Shown in pieces: positions 1 through 6,948 of a DNA stretch of 64,000 bases. The stretch lies in contig CAKSHJ010000003.1 of NCBI GenBank assembly GCA_934457095.1, positions 1 through 64,000 on the forward strand, given 5' to 3'. The translations under genes and the position numbers were made by a program. The stretch comes from an uncultured Eubacteriales bacterium (GTDB lineage Bacteria; Bacillota; Clostridia; Oscillospirales; Acutalibacteraceae). Below the pieces are notes generated by a model that was given only the letters and a program-made list of their open reading frames with translations, had not been told where the DNA came from and did not search any database. How positions within the stretch are numbered: position 1 is the stretch's first letter; each line of letters starts with the position of its first letter.

Positions 1-48
1 ACTCCTGAAAAAGCATATGAGTTAACATTCGGACCACTATATATAAGG
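1..48 (+). CDS. C-terminal end of an unidentified gene (partial)
   Basis: Frame 1 reads 15 residues ending GPLYI and a TAA at 46-48, directly followed by a strong terminator at 50-86. This suggests the true 3' end of a gene that starts left of the window. The piece is too short to assign to a family. Confidence 0.4.
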
Positions 49-49
49 G

Positions 50-86
50 CAGCGCAGTTTTAGTATTTTCTGCGCTGTTCTTTTTT
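50..86 (+). terminator. Intrinsic terminator
   Basis: CAGCGCAG (50-57) pairs with CTGCGCTG (70-77) around a 12-nt loop and is followed by a T-rich tail. It starts two bases after the stop codon at 46-48. No recognisable feature is seen between it and the tRNA fragment at 236. Confidence 0.75.
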
Positions 87-235
87 ACGCAAAAAAATAA
101 GCATAGCTTAGGTTGTTAGTAAGAATTTTGCTTGATTTTTTCTCTTGTTAGCAGCATTTATTTGTTTTCGCTCAATTTTGATAGAAACAAAAAACACCGG
201 AAAACCTTAACTTCACTGGTTTTCTCGGCGGGTGA

Positions 236-280
236 TGGTGTTCCCGAGGTGGTTCGAACACCCGACCTACCGCTTAGGAG
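236..280 (-). pseudogene. 3' part of a split tRNA-Arg(CCT); left attachment site
   Basis: On the minus strand this reads the 3' anticodon arm with the CCTAA anticodon region, variable loop, T arm with TTCGAAC, acceptor strand CGGGAAC, discriminator A and encoded CCA. Similarity to tRNA stops abruptly at 280/281. The matching 5' part lies at 6117-6155, so the original gene appears split at the anticodon loop with about 5.8 kb between the halves. The shared core is CTTAGGAG (273-280). Such 3' remnants are typical of tyrosine-integrase insertion into tRNA genes. Confidence 0.7.
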
Positions 281-402
281 TTCAAAAAACTCGTTTTTAA
301 TCGTGTACCTGTGTGTCCTGTAATGTCCGAAAAATCTTGCAATATCAAGGATTTTCGATGACTTGAGTTCCTTTGGAAATCAGTGTGTTTCCCCCAATAT
401 CC

Positions 403-441
403 TGCTAATTTTCGTGCCGTATTGCAAAAGTATTAGCAGAA
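403..441. repeat. Putative integrase arm-type sites, left end
   Basis: TGCTAAT (403-409) and ATTAGCA (432-438) are inverted copies of the heptamer repeated at the right end of the element (5727-5921). The shared motif at both ends and absence elsewhere in the element suggest arm-type binding sites of the adjacent integrase. Binding is not demonstrated. Confidence 0.45.
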
Positions 442-482
442 TAATTTTAGGGTGGAAAAGCGTTCAACTGAAAATGTGAACC

Positions 483-1020
483 GTGTGTCCTCTTGTGTCT
501 TACCGTAAAACGACCGCCTGCGTTACGGTGGTCGAGGTCACGAAACCGAACACGGCGCAGAAGAGCGTGATCCGAATCAGCAAGAACGGCGGCTATTTTG
601 TCAAGGAAACGAAAGCGCCGGAGGGCTTCTATCTGAACAATGAGCGCTCCAATTTGGACATTCAATTCTCCTCCCGTTCTATTCTCGTTATCGGTGATCT
701 GGGGCTTTGGCACGGCCGCCGCATGGGTTATAAGGAAATTCCGAGCGTCAACATCCGGGACTGCCTTTACAGAGAACGGGACATGGATCACAGCACTTGG
801 TATGTGGATAAAAACGGCGATTTGCGCTGCGATGCCATCCATCACGACGGCACGAACCATTACCTCTACCGCACCTACAAGGACGGCGTGAGCGACACGC
901 AGATCGACAATCTGAAAGAAAAAATCTACCGAGGTATTGCTACCCGTGCGGACATTACCAGAGTGACCCGCAGGCTGGGAGACGAGATCGCCCATGTTTA
1001 CGGTTTTCCCATCCCCCGCA
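483..1020 (+). pseudogene. Mosaic remnant: pilin-like (Cna-B) fragment joined to an ICE cargo domain
   Basis: One open frame covers two unrelated-looking pieces. The first 50 or so residues contain GGYFVKETKAPEGFYLN, which resembles Cna-B/SpaA-type surface protein repeats. The next part (about 660-1010) contains STWYVDKNGDLRCDAIHHDG and RLGDEIAHVYGF, which I associate with a conserved domain in cargo proteins of Tn1549-like elements, but I cannot name its function. The frame opens with GTG and has no ribosome binding site. It then runs out of frame into the Fic remnant. It looks like a recombination scar rather than a gene. Confidence 0.45.
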
Positions 1021-1033
1021 GGCAGTTTTCCGG

Positions 1034-1638
1034 CGCATCTGCATTGGGCGGCGCTATGAGGAATGGTTCATCACCGACTATGACTGCCCGGATGCGGCCA
1101 TCGGCAAGGTACTCGGAGAGTATGAGAGACTGAGCGAGCTGAACTATCTTGCCGGGCAGATCATGGAACTGCGGGAGAGCGACGATTTCTGGCAGGTGGT
1201 TTTGGGCTTGGGCGAGAACACCGGCAGTGTGCAAGAGCTGATCAACCTGACCGAGAATTTGGACTTCCTCTGCATCCACCCGTTCCGGGACGGCAACGGC
1301 AGAATGTCCCGCCTGCTCTCACTGCTGCTATACAAAAACGGCTTTGATGCTGGGAAATATGTATTCTTTGAGGAGCAGATCAACAACTACAAGACATATT
1401 ATTACGAAGCCCTGCGGCAATCCTTGGCAGGATGGGAAACGAATGAAAACTCTTATTTCCCATTTATCGAAAATTTCCTGTCCGCCCTCTATATGTGCTA
1501 TTTTCCAAAGCGGAGATCTGCAAAATCCTCCCCGATGTAAGCCCCACGACCGTCGAAGCCGTACTTGGCGTAATGGTCAAGACCGGTTCCGTGAAGCGTA
1601 TCGGTGCCGGACGGACGACACGGTATATCAAGGCATAA
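1034..1638 (+). pseudogene. Fic-domain protein, broken
   Basis: The frame read from 1034 gives YEEWFITDYDCPDAAIGK and then HPFRDGNGRMSRLL (about 1276-1318), the canonical HPFx(D/E)GN(G/K)R active site of Fic AMP-transferases. Near 1510 the frame shifts. The downstream frame reads KAEICKILPDVSPTTVEAVL and ends RTTRYIKA, typical of the C-terminal winged-helix domain of Fic/DOC proteins. The linker normally found between the two domains is missing, so an internal deletion with frameshift has occurred. The N-terminal part is also lost. The catalytic motif is intact but the protein cannot be made whole. Confidence 0.75.
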
Positions 1639-1648
1639 GAGGTGTTTT

Positions 1649-2362
1649 ATGAGTAAGCAAAAAATAAAAAGCCAACCTTTTGGTTAAGATATAAGACACA
1701 TATTATTGTTATAGTCGCTGCCTCTGCTATTGACTATTTCTTGATTTATCTTGTGTTCAGGAGGAATGGTATTTTCCCAGTTGGAGCAGATTTAGAAAAA
1801 AGTGATTGACTTTCATTCTTAGGCGCATACCTATCTTTTATTGGAACTGTAATCGTAAGCATGATTGCCATATTTCAGAGTCGTTATTACAGTGAATTGA
1901 GCGAAAAAAAGGATGCTTCAAGCAGGAAGAAAGAAATACAGCCTGATTTTCTCTATTTAAAATAGTTGCGATAGATATTCAACTGGATGGAACGGCCGAA
2001 GCGTTTAGTTTATCTGATAAAAGTAGGAATCCCGTCCACAAGAATGTAAAAATCAGCGTTGAAAATGTCAATAGATTTCCTATTAAGCATGTGATTATAT
2101 TTGAAAGCACATCACTCCGTTGCTGCAATGCAACGAGGTGTAATTCGTTCACTGTGCGTACTATGATTCAGATGACGCAAAGAAGTGGCCAAGCAAAGTG
2201 GCGGTGTTGACTGATGAATATGAGCGCAATGACAGAGGTGTTCCCAAATGGTTTAACATCAACTATGAAGATGTTGATGGCAATGAGAGGTATCAAAGCT
2301 ATCAATTAAAGGATTTTGAAGGGACGCTATACTATGCCTTTGAAAGTATAAATGATATATGA
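1649..2362 (+). pseudogene. Membrane protein of unknown function, multiply frameshifted
   Basis: The start ATG at 1649 follows Fic by 10 bp. Joining frames gives two hydrophobic segments (HIIVIVAASAIDYFLIYLVF and SFLGAYLSFIGTVIVSMIAI), an internal TGA where a Trp codon is expected, and a soluble C-terminal part ending EGTLYYAFESINDI before TGA at 2360-2362. At least two frameshifts and one nonsense codon are needed to explain it. Membrane proteins of this layout occur as cargo in conjugative elements. No function is assigned. Confidence 0.55.
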
Positions 2363-2384
2363 ATACGGCAGAATTGCGTACATA

Positions 2385-2424
2385 GCCGAGAGGTTTTCAT
2401 TTTGAAAGCCCCTCGGTTATTTTT
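2385..2424 (+). terminator. Hairpin, probable terminator
   Basis: CCGAGAGG pairs imperfectly with CCCCTCGG across a loop containing TTTTCATTTTGAAAG, followed by a T-rich stretch. It separates the membrane-protein remnant from the TOPRIM remnant. Confidence 0.5.
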
Positions 2425-2447
2425 GTGTCAGAACGGAGGTGGAACAT

Positions 2448-3409
2448 ATGCCATATATCCCGCCGGAGGTGGTGGCGTAGGCCCGTGAGATGGACTTGCT
2501 GACCTATCTGCGGACTTACGAGTTGCAGGAATTGGTGCATTTCGGCGGCAGCACCTATTGTGCCCGTGAGCACGACAGTCTGAAAATCTCCAACGGCAAG
2601 TGGTGCTGGTTTTCCCATGGGATCGGTGGCTGTTCTGTACTGGACTATCTCATTAAGGTCAAAGAGATGCCCTTTACGCAGGCGGTTGAAACCATTATGG
2701 GAAATCTGTCAGCGGCACCACCCGCCTTTGACCCGGTTCCGAAAGTGCCGAAAGAAAAGGTGCTGCTTCTGCCGCAGGTCAACCGCTGCGCCCTCACGCC
2801 GTCGGATACCTGCACCGCAGAGGGATCGATTTCTGCATCCAGACCGGCCGTCTTTATGAAAGCTACCCTTATCACAATGTGGTGTTCGTGGGCATGGGCG
2901 CAGACGGCAAGCCCCGCTATGCCAACCAGAGAGGGATCGGTTCGGACTTTATCGGGGATGCCAACGGCAGCGACAAGCATTATTCCCTTGGAATTCCTGC
3001 GGCTACTGCAAGCGATACACTTCATCTGTTTGAGTCGGCGGTGGATCTGCTGTCCTATGGGACGCTGCAAAAGCTGGATGGCAAGGACTGTCACAGCGAA
3101 AACCTGCTCTCCCTCGCCGGAGTCTACAAGCCAAAGGCAAAAATCGAGGAACGCAGCCTGTCTGCCGCGCTGGTGTGGTATCTTTCCGAGCATCCCAATA
3201 TCCGCCGTGTGGTACCGCAGCTTGACAACGATACCACGGGGCGGATCGCTGCAGAAACCATTAAGAACTTGCTGCCGAGAAAGTATGCGGTCACGGTGGA
3301 CATTCAGCCGCCCCTGCGGGGCAAGGATTACAACGACTGTCTTTGTATGCGGCTGGGTTTGCCCATTACCAAGCGCGGAGAAAGACTAACTATTAGATGT
3401 CAATCCTAA
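2448..3409 (+). pseudogene. DUF3991/TOPRIM-type protein of a conjugative element, nonsense and frameshift
   Basis: ATG at 2448 follows the ribosome binding site GGAGGTGG. Codon 11 is TAG (after MPYIPPEVVA), probably an original CAG. The N-terminal part resembles a CHC2-like zinc-ribbon region. The frame shifts near 2790, after which it reads YLHRRGIDFCIQTGRLYE, LHLFESAVDLLSYGTL and LDNDTTGRIAAE. The last two are the acidic motifs of TOPRIM domains. Such proteins are usual cargo near the mobilisation genes of Tn1549-like elements, where they are thought to act as primase/nickase-like factors. The C-terminus looks altered at its last residues. Confidence 0.7.
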
Positions 3410-3506
3410 AATGCGAGAAGTGGTGAAAAAAGTAGGCGGTTCAAAAAGGGCATAGCAAAGCAGGCATCCGGTTGGATGCCCAGCTAAGCATACGAAAGAA
3501 GATGGG

Positions 3507-4011
3507 TTATGCAGCTGTGTTGTATGGTAGCTTGGACTTCTCCAAAGCATAAATCAGCCGAACCAACATACGAACGCTAATGCCCGGAATCGTCGTAATG
3601 GGAGACTGTATTTCGTCCATCATGGACTGGATAGCGGCCTCAATGTCCTCAATTTCGGTGTCCGGTTCGTGAATTAAGTGGATTGTATGCTGCAGTTCCA
3701 GAGACTTGGCCGGCATCTCGAAGCGTTGTTGCCATATCTCTCCCATAACGGCCTTTGGAGACGTCATTTAAAAGCGTTTTCAAATGTGTTAAGTGCGCTT
3801 TTAACTCCAGGGAACTCGCCGGGAAGTGCGTAAACGGATGCCATGTGAAGGGTCGGAACCAGCCTTTCCGGTAGAGGTTGGTTTGCAGCAGCGTGTCAGA
3901 GCCCTCTGCGTTGTTTTGGATGGCGAATACATCTGCCAGGACTTCGCCTTCCGAGCTGAGGATGACGCAGTCGTGCTTGTCCTTGGCAACGTCAATTCCC
4001 ACGCAAATCAT
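3507..4011 (-). mobile_element. IS110-family transposase remnant
   Basis: The minus-strand ATG at 4011 has GGAGGT upstream and reads MICVGIDVAKDKHDCVIL, the N-terminal DEDD/RuvC-like motif of IS110 transposases. The middle is shortened. The frame then shifts (around 3770) into KSLELQHTIHLIHE and SPITTIPGIS, the start of the C-terminal Transposase_20 domain, before premature termination. Two frames and a large internal deletion are needed, so it is inactive. The noncoding 4012-4141 stretch probably contains the rest of the insertion sequence end; no gene is seen there. Confidence 0.8.
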
Positions 4012-4189
4012 GGTGATACCTCCGGTATGTTTATTTGATGCCGGGTCCACAGGACGCTTTACTCTTGTAACCTTGTTCTACATAAACCGTCCGGCGGTAA
4101 GAGCACACAACCGATCCGTAGCATTCTCTTCAGTGTAGCATATGTCCTTGGAGAGGGACACTAAAAACTACTACTTTATAATAGGTGCT

Positions 4190-4405
4190 ATGTGCTTGGA
4201 ACAGATTGTGCGGAAACACTCTGTCGGAAAGCGGACATACTCTGTCAATGAGATACGCTCCATACTGAATATCGGGCGTAGAAAAGCATATGAACTGTGC
4301 AATTCGGGAGAGTTCAAAATCGTCCGTATCGGCAGAACTATAAGAATTTCAAAACTCTCTTTCGATGAGTGGCTTGACAATATCACAGATAACGGAGGTA
4401 TTTGA
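4190..4405 (+). CDS. Excisionase-like helix-turn-helix protein
   Basis: A 71-residue basic protein. SVNEIRSILNIGRRKAYELC followed by FKIVRIGRTIRISKLSFDEW fits the HTH_17/MerR-like fold used by excisionases and directionality factors of Tn916/Tn1549-type elements. An upstream ATG at 4142 is possible, but 4190 is better supported by AGGTG just upstream and a TATAAT at 4176-4181. The stop codon lies one base before the integrase start, as usual for xis-int pairs. It looks complete. Confidence 0.65.
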   Translation: MCLEQIVRKHSVGKRTYSVNEIRSILNIGRRKAYELCNSGEFKIVRIGRTIRISKLSFDEWLDNITDNGGI

Positions 4406-4406
4406 T

Positions 4407-5744
4407 ATGGCTTCAATCGTAAAGAGAGGTAAAACATATTCTGTCGTTTATTATGAGGGTGAGGGTTCAAATCGTCATCAAGTTTGGGAATCGGGGCTGA
4501 GCTATTCGGCAGCCAAATCCCGCAAAGCAACGATTGAATATGAGAAAGAACAGAACACCCATGTGGATCACAATGATATTACCGTAAGAGAGTTCTTGTA
4601 TGAGTTCATCGAGAAATACGGTGAGAAAAATGGGTGGCATCAACATTGGGGCGACAAAAAACTTCGCAGCATCCGTACCAAGACCGTTGATGACTTTTAT
4701 CATTTTCTGCTGAACGAAGCAGAACCGGCAACCAATATGGGCAAGCCCAAGCGGGAGCATATCAGCCCCTCAACCATTCATGACATCCACAAGGTTCTGC
4801 GATGTGCTTTCAATCAGGCGAAAAAGTGGGAGTACATTGCGAAAAATCCGTTTTTGGATGCGACCCTGCCGGAGCACAAGGAGGCTAAACGGGATGCCTT
4901 GACTCCCGAACAACTGCAAAGAGTATTGGACTTTACCGACCGCACCTACATCTACGACTTATATGTGATGCACTGCGCTATAAAATTGGCGTTTGCTTGT
5001 TGTATGCGCGGCGGCGAGGTTGGTGGAACGCAGTGGGAGCGTTTTAGCCGGAGTGATCAGGTGCTATACATCGACCGTGTGATTGACCGTGTTGATAAGA
5101 AATTGATTGAAAAGCTGCCCAAAATGGACATCCTTTTCCGCTTTCCAAACCTCTATCCGGGCACACGGACGGTGATTGTCTTAAAGCAGCCGAAAACGGA
5201 GGGCAGTATTCGTACCGTCTATATTTCTGAAACCGTTGCAAAGAAGCTTGAAAAGCTCAGAGAGATGCAAATGAAGCTGAAACTGGAGCTTGGCGACGAC
5301 GATCATATGGATTATGGCCTGATTATCTGCCAAGCCAATGGCCGCCCGATTATGATTGAGCATCTGAATAAACGGTTCAAGAAAGTCCTTATCGGTCTAA
5401 ACGACCCGACGATCGATGTCAATAATGTGGTGTTTCACAGCTTACGGCATACGAGTATGGGTGTAAAATTTTGGCTCTCCAAGGGCGATCTGAAAGCGAT
5501 ACAGGTTGATGGAGGATGGAACTCTCCCGATATGGTGACTAAGCGCTATGCGCACATCCTCTATGAGGATCGCCGTCACCTTGCTGATGAGATGGAGCAA
5601 TCCTTTTACAAAGGCAAGGCAAAGGAAACACCCGTTGTTGCCACACCCGCGCTTGATGCAGAAGTTTTTGAGAGCCTGCTTGCCAGCAATCCCGAACTAC
5701 TCAAAAAGGCTTTGGAGTCTATCCAGTTTGCTAATAACACTTGA
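4407..5744 (+). CDS. int: Tyrosine integrase of the element
   Basis: 445 residues from ATG 4407, with GGAGGT 8 bp upstream. It is a Tn916/Tn1549-like site-specific recombinase. The catalytic domain shows the first Arg in CMRGGEVGG, HSLRHT for the H-x-x-R pair, and a C-terminal Tyr in MVTKRYAHIL. An N-terminal AP2-like arm-binding region and a SAM-like core-binding domain precede it. The core-binding domain looks short at EKYGEKNGWHQHWGDKKL: relatives I recall have about 18 more residues there, suggesting an in-frame deletion that may impair DNA binding. It reads toward the tRNA-Arg end, the usual int-att arrangement. Confidence 0.85.
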   Translation: MASIVKRGKTYSVVYYEGEGSNRHQVWESGLSYSAAKSRKATIEYEKEQNTHVDHNDITVREFLYEFIEKYGEKNGWHQHWGDKKLRSIRTKTVDDFYHFLLNEAEPATNMGKPKREHISPSTIHDIHKVLRCAFNQAKKWEYIAKNPFLDATLPEHKEAKRDALTPEQLQRVLDFTDRTYIYDLYVMHCAIKLAFACCMRGGEVGGTQWERFSRSDQVLYIDRVIDRVDKKLIEKLPKMDILFRFPNLYPGTRTVIVLKQPKTEGSIRTVYISETVAKKLEKLREMQMKLKLELGDDDHMDYGLIICQANGRPIMIEHLNKRFKKVLIGLNDPTIDVNNVVFHSLRHTSMGVKFWLSKGDLKAIQVDGGWNSPDMVTKRYAHILYEDRRHLADEMEQSFYKGKAKETPVVATPALDAEVFESLLASNPELLKKALESIQFANNT

Positions 5745-5921
5745 TTTTATTAGCAGAGAGCAAATTAGCAAAACGCACCGTATTAGCAAACGGGCTGAAA
5801 ACCGAATGAAAATACCGTCGATAATGCGGTGCGTATTAGCAAAATGCCAGCCGTGGAAATACCGAAAAGGTGATTGGCCTTGAACACGAAATACAAAGCT
5901 TGCGATTATCAATTAGCAAGC
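5727..5921. repeat. Cluster of ATTAGCA repeats (putative integrase arm sites)
   Basis: ATTAGCA occurs in direct orientation at 5749, 5764, 5782, 5835 and 5912, plus an inverted copy (TTTGCTAAT, 5727-5735) at the very end of int. Most copies extend to ATTAGCAAA. This density just downstream of an integrase gene is typical of arm-type sites. Copies are also present near the left end (403-441). Confidence 0.6.
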
Positions 5922-5988
5922 AGCCCAACACCGCAGAAAATAAGGAAAGCCGAAAACCCTTGAAAACAAAGGCTTTCAGCGTTGTTTG

Positions 5989-6065
5989 TGGCGCGCCAGA
6001 AGGAGCTCGAATCCCCGACCTTCCGCTTAGGAGGCGGACGCTCTATCCAACTGAGCTACTGGCGC
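5989..6065 (-). tRNA. tRNA-Arg (anticodon CCT)
   Basis: The minus strand folds as a complete cloverleaf: acceptor GCGCCAG/CTGGCGC, D arm GCTCAGTTGGATAGAGC, anticodon arm TCCGC-CTCCTAA-GCGGA, variable loop, T arm with TTCGAGC, then G and an encoded CCA. The anticodon is CCT, decoding AGG. The T stem GGGGA/TCCTT contains two adjacent G-U pairs, a mild oddity. It lies inside the element, between the integrase arm sites and the 5' fragment of the split tRNA-Arg. Confidence 0.92.
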
Positions 6066-6116
6066 ATATTTCATTTTAAGGGCGACCGCCCCCTGTCGGG
6101 GAACGCTCTCGGTTCT

Positions 6117-6155
6117 CTTGGGAGGTGGTTGCTCTATCCAACTGAGCTACGGAAC
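6117..6155 (-). pseudogene. 5' part of the split tRNA-Arg(CCT); right attachment site
   Basis: Read on the minus strand from 6155: GTTCCGTAGCTCAGTTGG, then GATAGAGC and CCACCTCCC, matching a tRNA-Arg 5' half up to the anticodon and then losing similarity. The acceptor strand lacks one C relative to the GTTCCCG expected from the 3' half at 236-280, and a stem base has changed, so it is decaying. The core CTTGGGAG (6117-6124) matches CTTAGGAG at 273-280 except for one base. Confidence 0.65.
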
Positions 6156-6259
6156 GGTATGATAAAATCCAAAATATTATACATTGAAACAGAGAGTTTG
6201 TCAAATACGCTCTGCCCAATATTTTTTGCAAATTTCCTCTTTTCCTTATGCGAGGTTTA

Positions 6260-6268
6260 TGGTAAAAT
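6260..6268 (+). promoter_or_regulatory. Extended -10 promoter of the YcxB-like gene
   Basis: TGGTAAAAT matches the extended -10 pattern TGnTATAAT with one change. No good -35 is seen. It lies 28 bp before the chosen TTG start. Confidence 0.35.
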
Positions 6269-6296
6269 AGTGAAAAATGCAAGGTGGCGTTATAAC

Positions 6297-6821
6297 TTGA
6301 AAATTACATATCAAATGAATCAAACTGAATTATATGACTATAATATGTTCCGCATGCTTTGCAAAAGTGGCAGTGTATTGCCAAGAGCGGTTCTTGTAGC
6401 GTGTATATACGAGGCTATGATTTTGCTGGTAGCCTGGATTTTCAAATCCTCGCTGTGCCTGTATATTTTCTGCCCGTTGGGTATTTTTATTTTCATAGGC
6501 ACGCTGCTGTTTACCAAGTTCAAAATGAAGCAATCGGTGAACCGATTGCTGTACAGTGCGAACAAGGAGGCTCTCATGCCTGAAACTACAGTGGAAATTA
6601 CCGAAAATGGATTATTGATTACTACTGTAGCACGGGAGTCTGAGATTTTGTTTCGAGAAATTGAACAAATTCGGTTGGGCAAGCAATTCCTGTATTTGTT
6701 GTTTACTGAGCACGGCGAGGTGGGCATCCCGTTGCGCGCCTTTGAAAATATGCAGGATGCTAAAAAATTTGCTGCAACTATTGTTCAAGGTGCACCGAAA
6801 GCGGTGCATATCGGTATTTAG
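6297..6821 (+). CDS. YcxB-like membrane protein
   Basis: 174 residues from TTG 6297, with AAGGTGG 9 bp upstream; the first residues KITYQMNQTELYDYNMF match the usual start of YcxB-family proteins. Two membrane segments lie at about residues 31-49 and 53-72. They are followed by a cytosolic PH-like domain containing VEITENGLLITT and FREIEQIRLGKQFLYLL, as in YcxB C-terminal domains. The role is unknown. It is the first host gene right of the element, and translation from upstream would read through the tRNA sequences, which rules out longer starts. Confidence 0.7.
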   Translation: MKITYQMNQTELYDYNMFRMLCKSGSVLPRAVLVACIYEAMILLVAWIFKSSLCLYIFCPLGIFIFIGTLLFTKFKMKQSVNRLLYSANKEALMPETTVEITENGLLITTVARESEILFREIEQIRLGKQFLYLLFTEHGEVGIPLRAFENMQDAKKFAATIVQGAPKAVHIGI

Positions 6822-6879
6822 AAAAATTGCGCAGGTTGCCTTGTAAAAAATAGGAGCGAAAGGTTATCTTTAAATAAGA

Positions 6880-6908
6880 TTGACTTTATCTGCCCGGCAT
6901 ACTATAAT
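6880..6908 (+). promoter_or_regulatory. Promoter of ilvBNC
   Basis: TTGACT (6880-6885), 17 bp, TATAAT (6903-6908). The predicted transcript would start near 6915, only about 35 nt before the ilvB start, leaving no space for a T-box or attenuator leader. Confidence 0.8.
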
Positions 6909-6948
6909 AAAAGATACGATATATTTTCGGGGAAAGGAGAACTGTACG

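Larger units (their letters stand above)
281..6116. mobile_element. Decayed integrative element inserted in tRNA-Arg(CCT)
   Basis: The boundaries are inferred from the split tRNA-Arg halves (236-280 and 6117-6155). A tyrosine integrase (4407-5744) and an excisionase-like gene sit near the right end, and ATTAGCA repeats occur near both ends (403-441 and 5727-5921). The cargo is almost entirely pseudogenes: a pilin-like/ICE mosaic, Fic, a membrane protein, a TOPRIM protein and IS110. An intact tRNA-Arg(CCT) lies inside at 5989-6065. No relaxase, coupling protein or conjugation gene is visible, so the element can at best be mobilised or excised. Exact ends are inference. Confidence 0.6.

Noticed and set aside
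447..995. A 182-codon minus-strand frame opposite the pilin/ICE mosaic
   Set aside because: It is the antisense of a GC-richer conserved coding stretch, has no ribosome binding site and no recognisable motif.
3464..3482. GGCATCC/GGATGCC hairpin as terminator
   Set aside because: No T-run follows on either strand; more likely part of the IS110 end or chance.
5749..5921. CRISPR-like array from repeated ATTAGCA
   Set aside because: Repeats are only 7-9 bp, spacing is irregular and no cas gene is present; integrase arm sites fit better.
6117..6155. A second functional tRNA next to tRNA-Arg
   Set aside because: Only the 5' half is tRNA-like; the acceptor has lost a base and there is no T arm or matching 3' strand nearby.
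6842..6948. T-box or leader peptide before ilvB
   Set aside because: A consensus promoter at 6880-6908 leaves about 35 nt of leader, too short for either.
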